Of a stretch of 64,000 nucleotides of DNA, positions 44,612 to 53,437 are shown piece by piece (within the stretch, counting starts at the first letter, position 1; each line of letters begins with the position of its first letter). Made by a program: the position numbers and the translations under genes. Source of the DNA: Streptomyces venezuelae (GTDB lineage: Bacteria > Actinomycetota > Actinomycetes > Streptomycetales > Streptomycetaceae); assembly GCF_008642375.1 (NCBI RefSeq), contig NZ_CP029194.1:372001-436000 (forward strand), in the 5' to 3' direction. The notes beneath the pieces are model-generated. The model saw only the letters and a program-made list of their open reading frames with translations, had not been told where the DNA came from and made no database searches.

Positions 44612-47383
44612 ATGGGCATGTTCGGGAAGTGGCGGGCGCGGAAGTCGTCCGAGGCAGGGGCCGGTGCCTCCGCGGAGAGCGCGGCGCCGGTCGCCCCTGC
44701 GACGGCACCCGGCGACGCATGGCGAGCGCTGCCCCCGGTGCAGCGGATCGTCGACACTCCGCGCACGATCGCGGAGCACGGCTTCGCCACGTCTCTCGCG
44801 ACCCACTGGAACCCCTCCTTCCAGACCGACCTCGGCCACGGCGCGGTGCCGGACGCGCCCGGCGGCCTGCTCCTCGACGCGGTGCGGCCCGTACGGCAGG
44901 AGGTGCCGCGCCCGGAGGGAACGGAGCCGCCCGAACTGCCGGGGCTGCGGCTTCCGGTGGCGGGAACGGCCTCTGCTCCGGGACCGGACGGTACCCCCGC
45001 TCCCCCGCCGGCCGTCCAGCGGGCGACCGCCCCTGCGGACGTACGGAGCGCGGGGCCGAGGCGTCACCCGGCACGAGGTCTCGACGCTTCCACTCCGGTA
45101 CGTGAGGACAGCACGCCCCGCGCGACCGGACGTCCGGCCGCGTCAGGGTCACCCGCGCCTTCCCCTGCCGCCGCATCGTCGACCCGGGCGGTTCAGCGCG
45201 CCGCCGGGCCGGCCCCGGCGCCCGCGCCGTCGGCGCTCGCACCCGTCGGAGAGACCGCTGCGGACCCCCGTCCGAACGCGCCGACGGCCGGTGCCGCGCG
45301 CACGGCGCCCGTCCGGCCCGCGCCCGTCCGGCGCTCCCCGCTGGTCTCCGCGCGACCCTTGCAGCCACCCCGGCAGCTGGCCCCGGCCGGTGCCGCCCGG
45401 CCCGGCGGCACCGCGCCCGTCCAGCGGTCGGCAGCCCCTTCACGTGTGCCCGAGGCCGAGGGTGGCACCACCGCCCCGGCGGAGGCACCGTCGACCACCG
45501 CACCCGGGCCGTCGGCCCCCGTGCGGCCCCAGAACGTCCCGGGCTCCGCTCCCCCCGCGGGGCCCGGGACACCTTCCACGACGGTGGGCACGCCTCCCGC
45601 TCCGGTGCAGCGTCGTCCTCCCGTACGACGCTCACGCCGCGCCCCGGGCGCCGACTGGAACACAACGGCGTCGACCCCGGCGCCTGCGCCTGCGCCTGCG
45701 CCGAGCGAGGCACCCACGGCGCCTGCACCCCCGACGCCTCCGGCCTCCAAGGCCCCGAGCGCGAACCCGCCGGCCCGTACGACCCCGGCAGCACCCGTAC
45801 GCCCGTCGACCGAAGCACCCCGCACGAAACCGGCCGCCCCTCCGACCCCGGCCACGCCGGCGCCGCCCTCCGTGCAGCGCGCCGCCACGCCCGCGCCCGC
45901 ACGTCCCCCGGCCGAGCCGCCCCGTACGCACCCGAAGTCCGCCCGGACCCCTGCCGCTTCTGCACCACGAGCCACGGCCGACGCTCCGGCACCCCTTTCG
46001 GCAGAGGCGCCCCGCACGAGCCCGAAAGCCCCTGAGCTCCCTGCCACCCCGGTACTTCCCGTCGTGCGACGCGCCTCCGACAACGGACCCGTACGCCCCT
46101 CGGACGACGCACCGCGCACGAGCCCGGCGGCCCCTCCGGCTCCGCCCACGGCGACTCCTCCCTCCGAGCCGCGACGCCGGGCCGCCGTGCAGCGCTCCAC
46201 CGCCGGAGCGCCCGTACCGCCGACGCCACGCGCACGCCCCTCGGCCGAGGCACCCCGCACGAACCCGGCAGCCTCTCCGGCCGCTCCGGCTCCCGCCACC
46301 CCGGCGCCCTCCGTCCGGCCCGGACTCGGGACGCCGACGCAGCGCTCCGTCCCCGACGCGCCCGCGCCGCATGCGCATCCCGCGCCGCGGCGGTCCCCGA
46401 TCGGGGCGCCCATCACGCGCGCGTCCGCCGGACCGGAGGCCTCCCGCCCCGCCAAGGCAGCACCCGCGCCTGTCCAGCGAAGGGTGGCGTCCACGCCGTC
46501 CGTGCCGGGAACGCCGAGCGCGCACGCTCAGCCCACCGTGGGGCAGCCCGTCAGGCCGGCCACGCCGCCTCGCCCTGCCGACCCCGCTCCGCCGGCGACC
46601 CCCGCGCCGCCCACGGCCCCCGTGCCGGCTCCGGTTCCGGCCATACCCACAACTGCCGCAGCCGTGGCTCCCGTCGCGCAGCGCTCTCCGGCCTCGCCGA
46701 TGCCCACCGCACCGGTCACGTCCGTCCCCCGGGTCACCGTCACCGACCTCCCCCGGGCCACGGCGCCCGCCACCGTGCAGCGCCGGTCCGCGCGACCGCT
46801 CGCCTCCACCCGACCGCTCGCCCCGAGCCTTCCCGAACCCGGAACCACCCCAGCGAGCATCCCTGCGAGCACCCCCGTCCGGCCCCGCACCACGGCCGTT
46901 CCCCTCCTCAGTCCTTCTCCCGCACCCTTTTCCGCACAAACCGGCACCACCGTGCCCGCGCCCGCCCCCGCCCGGCCCCGTCCCGTCGTCCCGATCGCCT
47001 CGCCTCCGTCGGCGCGGTCCGTCGCCCAGCCGGTGTCCGTCCAGCGCCGGAGCGCCCCGCCGACCGCCCCAGCGGTCACTTCCGTCACACCCGCCGCGGC
47101 ACCGACTCCCCAGGCCGCCGTGCCCTGGCCCGCGCAGGCCCCACCGGCCCCCCGCGCCGCCACGGTCACCCGTACCGCCGCCCCCGCGACGCCCTCCGTG
47201 CAGCGCAGCGGCACCACCCCGGTCACCGCGCCCGCCACCGCATCACCCCCCGCCGACGCCGAATCTCCCACTCAGCTCGACGAGTTGGCCCGCCGGCTCG
47301 TCACCCCGCTCTCCCGGCTCCTGCGCGCCGAGCTCCGCGCCGACCGCGAGCGGGTGGGCCGTCTCCGCGACCACGGGCGCTGA
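44612..47383 (+). CDS. Long Pro/Ala-rich disordered eCIS protein with about 13 VQR motifs
   Basis: A 923-aa protein, mostly low-complexity Pro/Ala/Thr. The first 110 residues (FGKWRARKSSEAG; PVQRIVDTPRTIAEHGFATSLATHWNPSFQTDLGHGA) and the last 30 (LDELARRLVTPLSRLLRAELRADRERVGRLRDHG, likely helical) are ordered. In between, VQR or VQRR recurs about 13 times, mostly as PVQR/SVQR/AVQR at irregular spacing. Position (between the small assembly genes and the second tube) is where other systems have tape-measure or baseplate genes, but the sequence has no tape-measure coiled coil. It may be a scaffold or cargo tether. Function unknown. Confidence 0.75.
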   Translation: MGMFGKWRARKSSEAGAGASAESAAPVAPATAPGDAWRALPPVQRIVDTPRTIAEHGFATSLATHWNPSFQTDLGHGAVPDAPGGLLLDAVRPVRQEVPRPEGTEPPELPGLRLPVAGTASAPGPDGTPAPPPAVQRATAPADVRSAGPRRHPARGLDASTPVREDSTPRATGRPAASGSPAPSPAAASSTRAVQRAAGPAPAPAPSALAPVGETAADPRPNAPTAGAARTAPVRPAPVRRSPLVSARPLQPPRQLAPAGAARPGGTAPVQRSAAPSRVPEAEGGTTAPAEAPSTTAPGPSAPVRPQNVPGSAPPAGPGTPSTTVGTPPAPVQRRPPVRRSRRAPGADWNTTASTPAPAPAPAPSEAPTAPAPPTPPASKAPSANPPARTTPAAPVRPSTEAPRTKPAAPPTPATPAPPSVQRAATPAPARPPAEPPRTHPKSARTPAASAPRATADAPAPLSAEAPRTSPKAPELPATPVLPVVRRASDNGPVRPSDDAPRTSPAAPPAPPTATPPSEPRRRAAVQRSTAGAPVPPTPRARPSAEAPRTNPAASPAAPAPATPAPSVRPGLGTPTQRSVPDAPAPHAHPAPRRSPIGAPITRASAGPEASRPAKAAPAPVQRRVASTPSVPGTPSAHAQPTVGQPVRPATPPRPADPAPPATPAPPTAPVPAPVPAIPTTAAAVAPVAQRSPASPMPTAPVTSVPRVTVTDLPRATAPATVQRRSARPLASTRPLAPSLPEPGTTPASIPASTPVRPRTTAVPLLSPSPAPFSAQTGTTVPAPAPARPRPVVPIASPPSARSVAQPVSVQRRSAPPTAPAVTSVTPAAAPTPQAAVPWPAQAPPAPRAATVTRTAAPATPSVQRSGTTPVTAPATASPPADAESPTQLDELARRLVTPLSRLLRAELRADRERVGRLRDHGR

Positions 47384-47455
47384 CCGTCACCGCTGGCGGA
47401 CCACGCCCGGCCCCCGCCGCCCGACCCCGACCGACTACCCGAGAGACCCGCCACC

Positions 47456-47893
47456 ATGCCCACGCAGCCGGATCCCGCATCCACCGTCTTCTTCAAGCTC
47501 ACCATCGACGGACAGGACCTCGGCCTGTTCAACGGCTGCGACGGCCTCTCCTCCGAGGTGGAGGTGGAGCAGCGCCAGGAGGGCGGCGTCAACGGATTCG
47601 TCTGGCAGCTCCCCACGCGCGTCACCTTCTCCACCATCCGACTCACTCGCCCCTTGACCCCCGACACGGCCAAGGTGGCCGCCTGGATCTCGTCCCTGGC
47701 CACCGGCATCACCCGCCCGACGGCGCAGATCGCGGCGCTTCGCGCCGACGGGTCGATCGTCGCCCAGTGGGGGCTGGTCGAGGTGCTGCCGGTCCGCTGG
47801 ACGGGGCCGACGCTCGACCCGGCGAGCCCGGCCGTCGCCACCGAGACCCTGGAGATCGCGCACCACGGGTTCACCGACGCGGGGGGCGCCTGA
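47456..47893 (+). CDS. Inner tube protein 2
   Basis: A 145-aa second tube-family protein: TVFFKLTIDGQDLGLFNGCDGLSSEVEVEQRQEGGVNGFVWQLP and ITRPTAQIAALRADG. Paralogous to the protein at 43570. In PVC-type systems a distinct tube protein (Pvc5-like) joins tube and baseplate, and this gene sits just upstream of the baseplate genes. It is separated from the next start by one base. Confidence 0.87.
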   Translation: MPTQPDPASTVFFKLTIDGQDLGLFNGCDGLSSEVEVEQRQEGGVNGFVWQLPTRVTFSTIRLTRPLTPDTAKVAAWISSLATGITRPTAQIAALRADGSIVAQWGLVEVLPVRWTGPTLDPASPAVATETLEIAHHGFTDAGGA

Positions 47894-47894
47894 G

Positions 47895-48635
47895 ATGGCC
47901 GGCATCCTGGGCGCCCTTGCCGCGCGCGGGCTCTCGCGCGCCTCGCTCGCCATCCATCAGCCGCCCACCGACCTCGGCGGCTCCATCGGCGGCAAGTTGG
48001 GCGAGGTGAAGTTCCAGTTCAACCCGGACCAGCTGCAGTTGAGCCGGTCGGCGAACTGGCACACCGAGCCGGCCGTCGCGTACACGCGGGGCGCACCGCC
48101 GAAGTTCACCGGCAGCCAGCCGGCCCAGCTGCAGGTGGAGGTCTTCCTCGACCGCTCCGACGACCCGACCTCCAACGACGTGCAGCAGCAGGTGGAACTG
48201 CTGCTGTCCTGCTGCGAGGTGACCCGGCAGAGCATCGCCGCGATGGCGCCGTCGCCACCGTGGGTGAAGTTCTCCTGGGGGTCGTTCTCGACGGTGCGGT
48301 TCGTCGCGTACGTCACCTCCGTCTCGGCGACCTACACCCTCTTCAGCCCCAGCGGCATTCCGATCCGCGCCACCTGTTCGCTCTCCCTCACCGAGATCTC
48401 CACCGCAACCAAGGGGCAGAACCCGACCTCGGGCGCGCTCTCGGCCCGTCGGGTGCACCGCACGGTCGCCGGGGACTCCCTGGCCTCCCTGGCCTGGCGG
48501 GAGTACGGCGACGCGACCCGCTGGCGGGTCATCGCCGACGCGAACGGCATCGACGACCCGATGCGGCTGCGCCCCGGCACGGAACTGCTGCTCCCGTCCA
48601 CCACCGAAACGCCGGAGACCGAGGGCACCTCATGA
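47895..48635 (+). CDS. LysM-containing baseplate/tube-initiator protein (Pvc7-like)
   Basis: A 246-aa protein. The N-terminal body (GGKLGEVKFQFNPDQLQLSRSANW) is the CIS tube-protein/baseplate type, and a LysM-like motif closes it (VAGDSLASLAWREYGDATRWRVIADANGIDDP, about residues 193-240). Homologues (gp53/Pvc7) link tube and spike at the baseplate hub. The stop overlaps the spike start (ATGA). Confidence 0.85.
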   Translation: MAGILGALAARGLSRASLAIHQPPTDLGGSIGGKLGEVKFQFNPDQLQLSRSANWHTEPAVAYTRGAPPKFTGSQPAQLQVEVFLDRSDDPTSNDVQQQVELLLSCCEVTRQSIAAMAPSPPWVKFSWGSFSTVRFVAYVTSVSATYTLFSPSGIPIRATCSLSLTEISTATKGQNPTSGALSARRVHRTVAGDSLASLAWREYGDATRWRVIADANGIDDPMRLRPGTELLLPSTTETPETEGTS

Positions 48636-50449
48636 GCGAGAAGACCTTCACCACCGTCCTGCACGTACAACTCGACGGCACGCCGCTCCCGGACCCGCTC
48701 GCGGTCCGTCTCACCGAGGGCTGGGTGGACGCCAGCGTCAACGTCCCCTCCGCCTTCCAGCTGACCTTCAGCGACAAGGACGGCACGCTCACCACGAAGT
48801 TCCCGTACCTGAAGGTCGGGGCCATGGCGGTGCTGTCGCCGTTCGCCGACGGGCGGCTCGGCGAGCCCATGCTCACCGGCGAGGTCACCGCCGTCGAGGT
48901 GGACACGGCACCCGGCCACGGCCGGTACCTGATCGTGCGCGGTTACGACCCCGGGCACCGTCTGCTGCGCAGCCGGCGTGTCGAGGGCTATCCGAACATG
49001 ACGGCCTCCGACATCGTCCGGAAGCTCGCCGCGCTGAACCGGATCCCGCTCGGCAAGGTCGACGCCACGCCGACCGTGTACGAGCTGGCGACCCAGCCCA
49101 ACATCACCGACTGGGACTTCCTGTCCCGGCTGGCGCGCGAGAACGACGTCAGGCTCTCCCTCGACCCGGCGGGCCGGCTCGTCTTCGCCGCTCTGCCCCC
49201 TGCCTCCGGCGCGCCTGCGGACACGACTCCGGCGGCGCAGAGCCCGTACGTCCTGGACTTCGGCTCCAACACCCTGCACAGCCGGGTCTCGGTCACGGCC
49301 GCCGGACAGGTCGGGAAGGTCGACGTGCGGGGCTGGGACCCCCGGACGAAGCAGGCGCTGGCCGCGCCGACGCCCGCCGTCGCGAGCCGGGACATCGTCT
49401 CCGACATCACTCCCGCACAGCTCGCCGCACCCTTCGGTCCGGCCGAACTCGCGGCGACCGGTACGCCGTTCACGACGCAGTCGGAGGTGGCGCAGGCCGC
49501 CGCCGCGCTCGCGGACGACGTCACCGGGTCGTTCGCGGAGGTCGAGGTCTCCGTCACGGGCAATCCCGCGCTGAAGCCGGGTCAGCCGGTGGCCGTGAAG
49601 GGTGCGGGCTTCCCCTTCGAGGGTCGCTACACCGCGACCGGTGTGCGTCATGTCTTCGCGTCGGGGCGGCAGTTCACGACCTGGCTGACCGTGTCCGGGC
49701 GGCAGTTCCGTTCGCTGTACGGGACGGCCTCCGGCGGCGGCGAACCGGCGCCGCCGATGCCGGGCGTGGCGGTGGCGCTGGTCACGAACACCAAGGACCC
49801 GCTGTCGCTCGGCCGGGTCAGACTGCGCTTCCCGTGGCTGTCGGCGACGTACGAGAGCGGCTGGTGCCGGGTGGCCCAGCTCGGCGGGCGCGGGGGCGGG
49901 GGTCTCGTCCTCCCCGAGGTGGACGACGAGGTGCTGTGCGCCTTCGACCGGGGGTCGTTGGAGCACCCCTACGTCCTGGCGGGGCTGTACAACGGCGTCG
50001 ACCGGCACACCCCGGCCACGGATCGGGTGCCGCCGGTCGATCCGACGAGCGGGCGGGCCCAGTGGCGGGCTCTGACGTCCCGTACCGGTCACACGGTGGA
50101 GCTGCGCGAGGAGGTCGGCCGGACGCGTGCCTCGCACGGCATCCGGCTGCGTACGGCCAAGGGGGGACTGAGCGTCGAGCTCAACGAGGCGCGGACCACG
50201 CTGACCATCGACAGCGACGGCACGGTCACCATCTCGGGAGCGAGGGGCGTGACGGTCGAGTCGGGGACGGATCTGACGCTCTCCGCCAAGGGGCTGATCA
50301 CCCTGGACGCGGGGCGCGGCGTGGACATCAAGGCCGGCCTGAAGTTCAAGGTCTCGGCGCTGACCCAGGTCGCCGTCAACAGCCCCCTCTTCAACACCTC
50401 GACCCTCCCGCTGCCCAACCCCGTCGCCGCGGCCGCGCCGCTGATCTGA
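48632..50449 (+). CDS. VgrG/gp5-like spike protein (Pvc8-like)
   Basis: A 605-aa spike. The N-terminal gp27-like part is LDGTPLPDPLAVRLTEGWVDASVNVPSAFQLTFSD, the OB-fold is SLGRVRLRFPWLSATYESGWCRVAQLGG and DDEVLCAFDRGSLEHPYVLAGLYNG, and the C terminus is a gp5-like beta-helix stretch (VTISGARGVTVESGTDLTLSAKGLITLDAGRGVDIKAG). No catalytic lysozyme or extra effector domain is seen. Classical C-terminal PAAR-tip protein is not encoded next to it. Confidence 0.9.
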   Translation: MSEKTFTTVLHVQLDGTPLPDPLAVRLTEGWVDASVNVPSAFQLTFSDKDGTLTTKFPYLKVGAMAVLSPFADGRLGEPMLTGEVTAVEVDTAPGHGRYLIVRGYDPGHRLLRSRRVEGYPNMTASDIVRKLAALNRIPLGKVDATPTVYELATQPNITDWDFLSRLARENDVRLSLDPAGRLVFAALPPASGAPADTTPAAQSPYVLDFGSNTLHSRVSVTAAGQVGKVDVRGWDPRTKQALAAPTPAVASRDIVSDITPAQLAAPFGPAELAATGTPFTTQSEVAQAAAALADDVTGSFAEVEVSVTGNPALKPGQPVAVKGAGFPFEGRYTATGVRHVFASGRQFTTWLTVSGRQFRSLYGTASGGGEPAPPMPGVAVALVTNTKDPLSLGRVRLRFPWLSATYESGWCRVAQLGGRGGGGLVLPEVDDEVLCAFDRGSLEHPYVLAGLYNGVDRHTPATDRVPPVDPTSGRAQWRALTSRTGHTVELREEVGRTRASHGIRLRTAKGGLSVELNEARTTLTIDSDGTVTISGARGVTVESGTDLTLSAKGLITLDAGRGVDIKAGLKFKVSALTQVAVNSPLFNTSTLPLPNPVAAAAPLI

Positions 50450-50462
50450 GGAGGACCGTCCC

Positions 50463-50861
50463 TTGAGTGAGCACTTCGTCGGCGCCGGCTGGGCCTTCCC
50501 GCTGCGCACGGGTCCGAGTGGTTCCATCGCGCTCGTCCGGCGCGACCGAGAGATCGAGGAGTCGATGCGTCTGGTGCTGGCCACGGCGCCGGGCGAGCGG
50601 CCGATGCGGCCGGAATTCGGCTGTGCGGTCCATGAGTTGGTGTTCTCCCCGGTGAACGACGCGACGATGGGCCGGGTCCGGTACGAGGTGATGTCCTCGC
50701 TCGACCGCTGGGAGCCGCGCATCGAGGTGGAGGACGTCACGGTCGCTCCCGCGCCCACGGATCCGACCACGCTCCACATCGACGTCCGCTACCGGGTGCG
50801 CGGTGCCAACAACCCGCGCAATCTCGTCTTCCCGTTCTACGTCATCCCCTCCGAGGACTGA
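50463..50861 (+). CDS. gp25-like baseplate wedge protein (Pvc9-like)
   Basis: A 132-aa gp25/GPW family protein: GAGWAFPLRTGPSGSIALVRRDREIEESMRLVLATAPGERPMRPEFGC and YRVRGANNPRNLVFPFYV. It starts sheath assembly in contractile systems. TTG start at 50463, GAGGAGG immediately upstream. Start by ribosome-binding site only. Confidence 0.9.
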   Translation: MSEHFVGAGWAFPLRTGPSGSIALVRRDREIEESMRLVLATAPGERPMRPEFGCAVHELVFSPVNDATMGRVRYEVMSSLDRWEPRIEVEDVTVAPAPTDPTTLHIDVRYRVRGANNPRNLVFPFYVIPSED

Positions 50862-50872
50862 AAGAGCCACCC

Positions 50873-52867
50873 ATGGCCCTGCCCGCACCCCATCTCGACG
50901 ACCGCCGCTTCCAGCAGTTCGTCGACGACGCCAAGCGCTACATCCAGCAGGCGTGCCCCGAGTGGACCGACCACAACGTCTCGGACCCGGGCGTGACCCT
51001 GGTGGAGGCGGTCGCGCACATGGCGGACCAGCTCGTCTACCGGCTCAACCGGGTCCCGGAGAAGAACCACCTGGCTTTTCTGGACCTCCTCGGCGTGACG
51101 CTGTTCCCGCCCGCCGCAGCCCGCGCCGAGATCACCTTCCGGCTCTCCGCGCCGCAGCCCGAGCCGGTGCTGCTGCCCGCCGGTACGGAGGTCTCCACGG
51201 GCCGTACGGAGACGGAGGAGGCCGTCGTCTTCGCGACGAGCGCCGATCTGACCGTCGTGCCCTGCGCGTTGACGCACCTGCTGCGGCAGGAGGCCGGGGG
51301 GACGCCGGAGGACCGCTCGCAGGACCTCCGGGGCGGCGAGGACGTCCCTGCCTTCTCTCCTCTGCCGCGCGTCGGCGATCTGCTGCTCCTGGGGCTGTCG
51401 GCGGCCGTGCCGGACTGTGTGCTCGTCCTCGACCTGGACAGCCGGGTCGACGGCGTCGGCGTCGACCCGCGCCGCCCCCCGCTCGTGTGGGAGGCGTGGT
51501 CGGCGGCCGAGGGGTGGACGGAGTGCGAGGTCGACGAGGACTCCACGGGCGGGCTCAACCGGCCGGGCGAGGTGGTGCTGCACATGCCGTCGGGGCACGC
51601 GGTCTCCCGTCTCGGCGGGCACACGGCGGGCTGGGTGCGCTGCCGGGTCGTGGACCCGGCCGAGGGGCTGCCGTCCTACAGCGAGTCGCCGACCGTGCGG
51701 GCGGCGGGCGCGTTCACCATCGGCGGCACGGTCCGCGCGGCCCACGCCGAGACCGTGCGGAGCGAGCAGCTGGGCGAGTCCGAAGGCGTCCCCGGGCAGC
51801 GGGTGCGGCTGGCGCACGCGCCGGTCGTGGACCGGCCGCCGCTGCTCCTCCAGGTCGCGGAGCGGGCGGCGGGCGGCGGTGGCGGGGACGACGAGGACCC
51901 CGAGGGCGGCTGGGAGGAGTGGACCGTCGTCCGCGACTTCGCCTCCTCGCGCCCCGGAGACCGGCACTACACGCTGGACGCGACCACCGGCGAGATCGCC
52001 TTCGGGCCGTGCGTGCGCCAACCGGACGGCACGCTGCGGCAGTTCGGCGCGGTGCCGCCGAAGGGCGCGGCGATCCGCGCGGCCCGGTACGGCACCGGGG
52101 GCGGCCGGGCGGGCAATGTGGCCCGCTCCACGATCACCGTGCTCCGCAGCTCCATCCCGTACATCGCGCGGGTCGAGAACCGTGAGGCGGCGCGTGGCGG
52201 GGTCGACGGGGAGACGGTCGAGGAGGCCAAGGCCCGCGCGCCCATCACGCTGCGGGCCCAGGAGCGGGCCGTCACCGCCCGCGACTACGAGGAGCTGGCG
52301 CGGCGGGCGGCGCCCGAGGCGGCGCGGATCGCCTGCCTGGCGGCGGACGCGGCCGAGGCGGGCGAGAACGCGGTCCGGGTCCTGGTGGTCCCGCAGGCGG
52401 TGCCGGACCGCGGCGGCCGGCTGCGGTTCGAGCAGCTCGTGCCGGGCGACGAGCTGCTGTCGCGGGTCACCGGGTTCCTCGACGAGCGGCGCCCGCTGGG
52501 CACCCGGCTCGCCGTGGGCCCGCCGTTCTACCAGGGGGTGACGGTGGTGGCGACGCTGCACTCCTTCCGGGCGGCCGAGGCGGAGCGCGTACGGGCCGAG
52601 GCGCTGGACGTGCTGTACGCGTACCTGGACCCGCTGACGGGCGGAGCGCACGGCGAGGGCTGGCCGTTCGGCCGTCCGCTCCGCGCCGGTGAGGTCTTCG
52701 CGGCGCTCCAGCGGGTGCCGGGCGTGGAGCTGGTGGACGAGGTCCTGCTGCATCCGGCCGATCCGCTGACGGGCCGGCGGGGCGACACGACGGACCGGAT
52801 CGAGCTGGCGCCGTCCGCGCTGCTGTTCCCGTTCGACCACCGCGTGCGTGTCATCGAGGCGCGGTGA
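50873..52867 (+). CDS. Baseplate J-like wedge protein
   Basis: A 664-aa gpJ/gp6-family baseplate protein: LDDRRFQQFVDDAKRYIQQACPEWTDHNVSDPGVTLVEAVAHMADQLVYRLNRVPE, RYGTGGGRAGNVA, APITLRAQERAVTARDYEELAR. It would correspond to the fused Pvc11/Pvc12 role. It begins 11 bp after gp25 and overlaps the tail-I start by 4 bp (GTGA). Confidence 0.9.
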   Translation: MALPAPHLDDRRFQQFVDDAKRYIQQACPEWTDHNVSDPGVTLVEAVAHMADQLVYRLNRVPEKNHLAFLDLLGVTLFPPAAARAEITFRLSAPQPEPVLLPAGTEVSTGRTETEEAVVFATSADLTVVPCALTHLLRQEAGGTPEDRSQDLRGGEDVPAFSPLPRVGDLLLLGLSAAVPDCVLVLDLDSRVDGVGVDPRRPPLVWEAWSAAEGWTECEVDEDSTGGLNRPGEVVLHMPSGHAVSRLGGHTAGWVRCRVVDPAEGLPSYSESPTVRAAGAFTIGGTVRAAHAETVRSEQLGESEGVPGQRVRLAHAPVVDRPPLLLQVAERAAGGGGGDDEDPEGGWEEWTVVRDFASSRPGDRHYTLDATTGEIAFGPCVRQPDGTLRQFGAVPPKGAAIRAARYGTGGGRAGNVARSTITVLRSSIPYIARVENREAARGGVDGETVEEAKARAPITLRAQERAVTARDYEELARRAAPEAARIACLAADAAEAGENAVRVLVVPQAVPDRGGRLRFEQLVPGDELLSRVTGFLDERRPLGTRLAVGPPFYQGVTVVATLHSFRAAEAERVRAEALDVLYAYLDPLTGGAHGEGWPFGRPLRAGEVFAALQRVPGVELVDEVLLHPADPLTGRRGDTTDRIELAPSALLFPFDHRVRVIEAR

Positions 52868-53433
52868 GCGGATCCGCGCGGGGTACGGTCCCGGGGCTCG
52901 CGACCCCGTACCCGCTGGGGGCGGCGCTGCCCGCCGTGTACGCCGAGGACGACTTCGGGCAGCGGTTCGTGGCGGGCCTGGACGTGGTCCTCGCCCCGCT
53001 CTTCAACGTCCTGGACTCGCTGGAGGCGTACTTCTCGCCCGCGCTCGCCCCGGCCGACTTCGTGGACTACCTCGCGACCTGGGTCGGCGCCGAGCTGGAC
53101 GGTACGGAGCCGCTTCCGCTGCGCCGTCACGCCGTCGCCTCGGCCGTGGCGCTGCACCGGGTCCGGGGCACCCGACAGGGTCTCGCGGCGGCGGTCCGGC
53201 TCGCGTTCGGCGTCCCGCCGGAGATCACCGAGAGCGGTGGGGCGAGCTGGTCGGCCCGCCCGCTCGGCCCGTTCCCCGGGGCGCCGGAGGCCGGGCTGCA
53301 CGTCGCCCTCCGGGTCGCCGACCCGACCGCCGTGGACCCGCACCGACTGCGTGCGGTCGTGGGCGCGGCCCGCCCCGCGCACCTGCCGTTCACGGTCTCG
53401 GTGACCACTTCCCGTACTCCCGAAGGAGCTTGA
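52864..53433 (+). CDS. Phage tail protein I-like baseplate/fibre protein
   Basis: A 189-aa gpI-type tail protein: LGAALPAVYAEDDFGQRFVAGLDVVLAPLFNVLDSLEAYFSPALAPADFVDYLATWVGAELD and RHAVASAVALHRVRGTRQGLAAAVRLAFG. It finishes the baseplate wedge and in phages connects to fibres. No fibre gene follows, in keeping with a particle that acts inside the producer cell. GTG start coupled to the J-gene stop. Confidence 0.87.
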   Translation: MSGSARGTVPGLATPYPLGAALPAVYAEDDFGQRFVAGLDVVLAPLFNVLDSLEAYFSPALAPADFVDYLATWVGAELDGTEPLPLRRHAVASAVALHRVRGTRQGLAAAVRLAFGVPPEITESGGASWSARPLGPFPGAPEAGLHVALRVADPTAVDPHRLRAVVGAARPAHLPFTVSVTTSRTPEGA

Positions 53434-53437
53434 CCCC

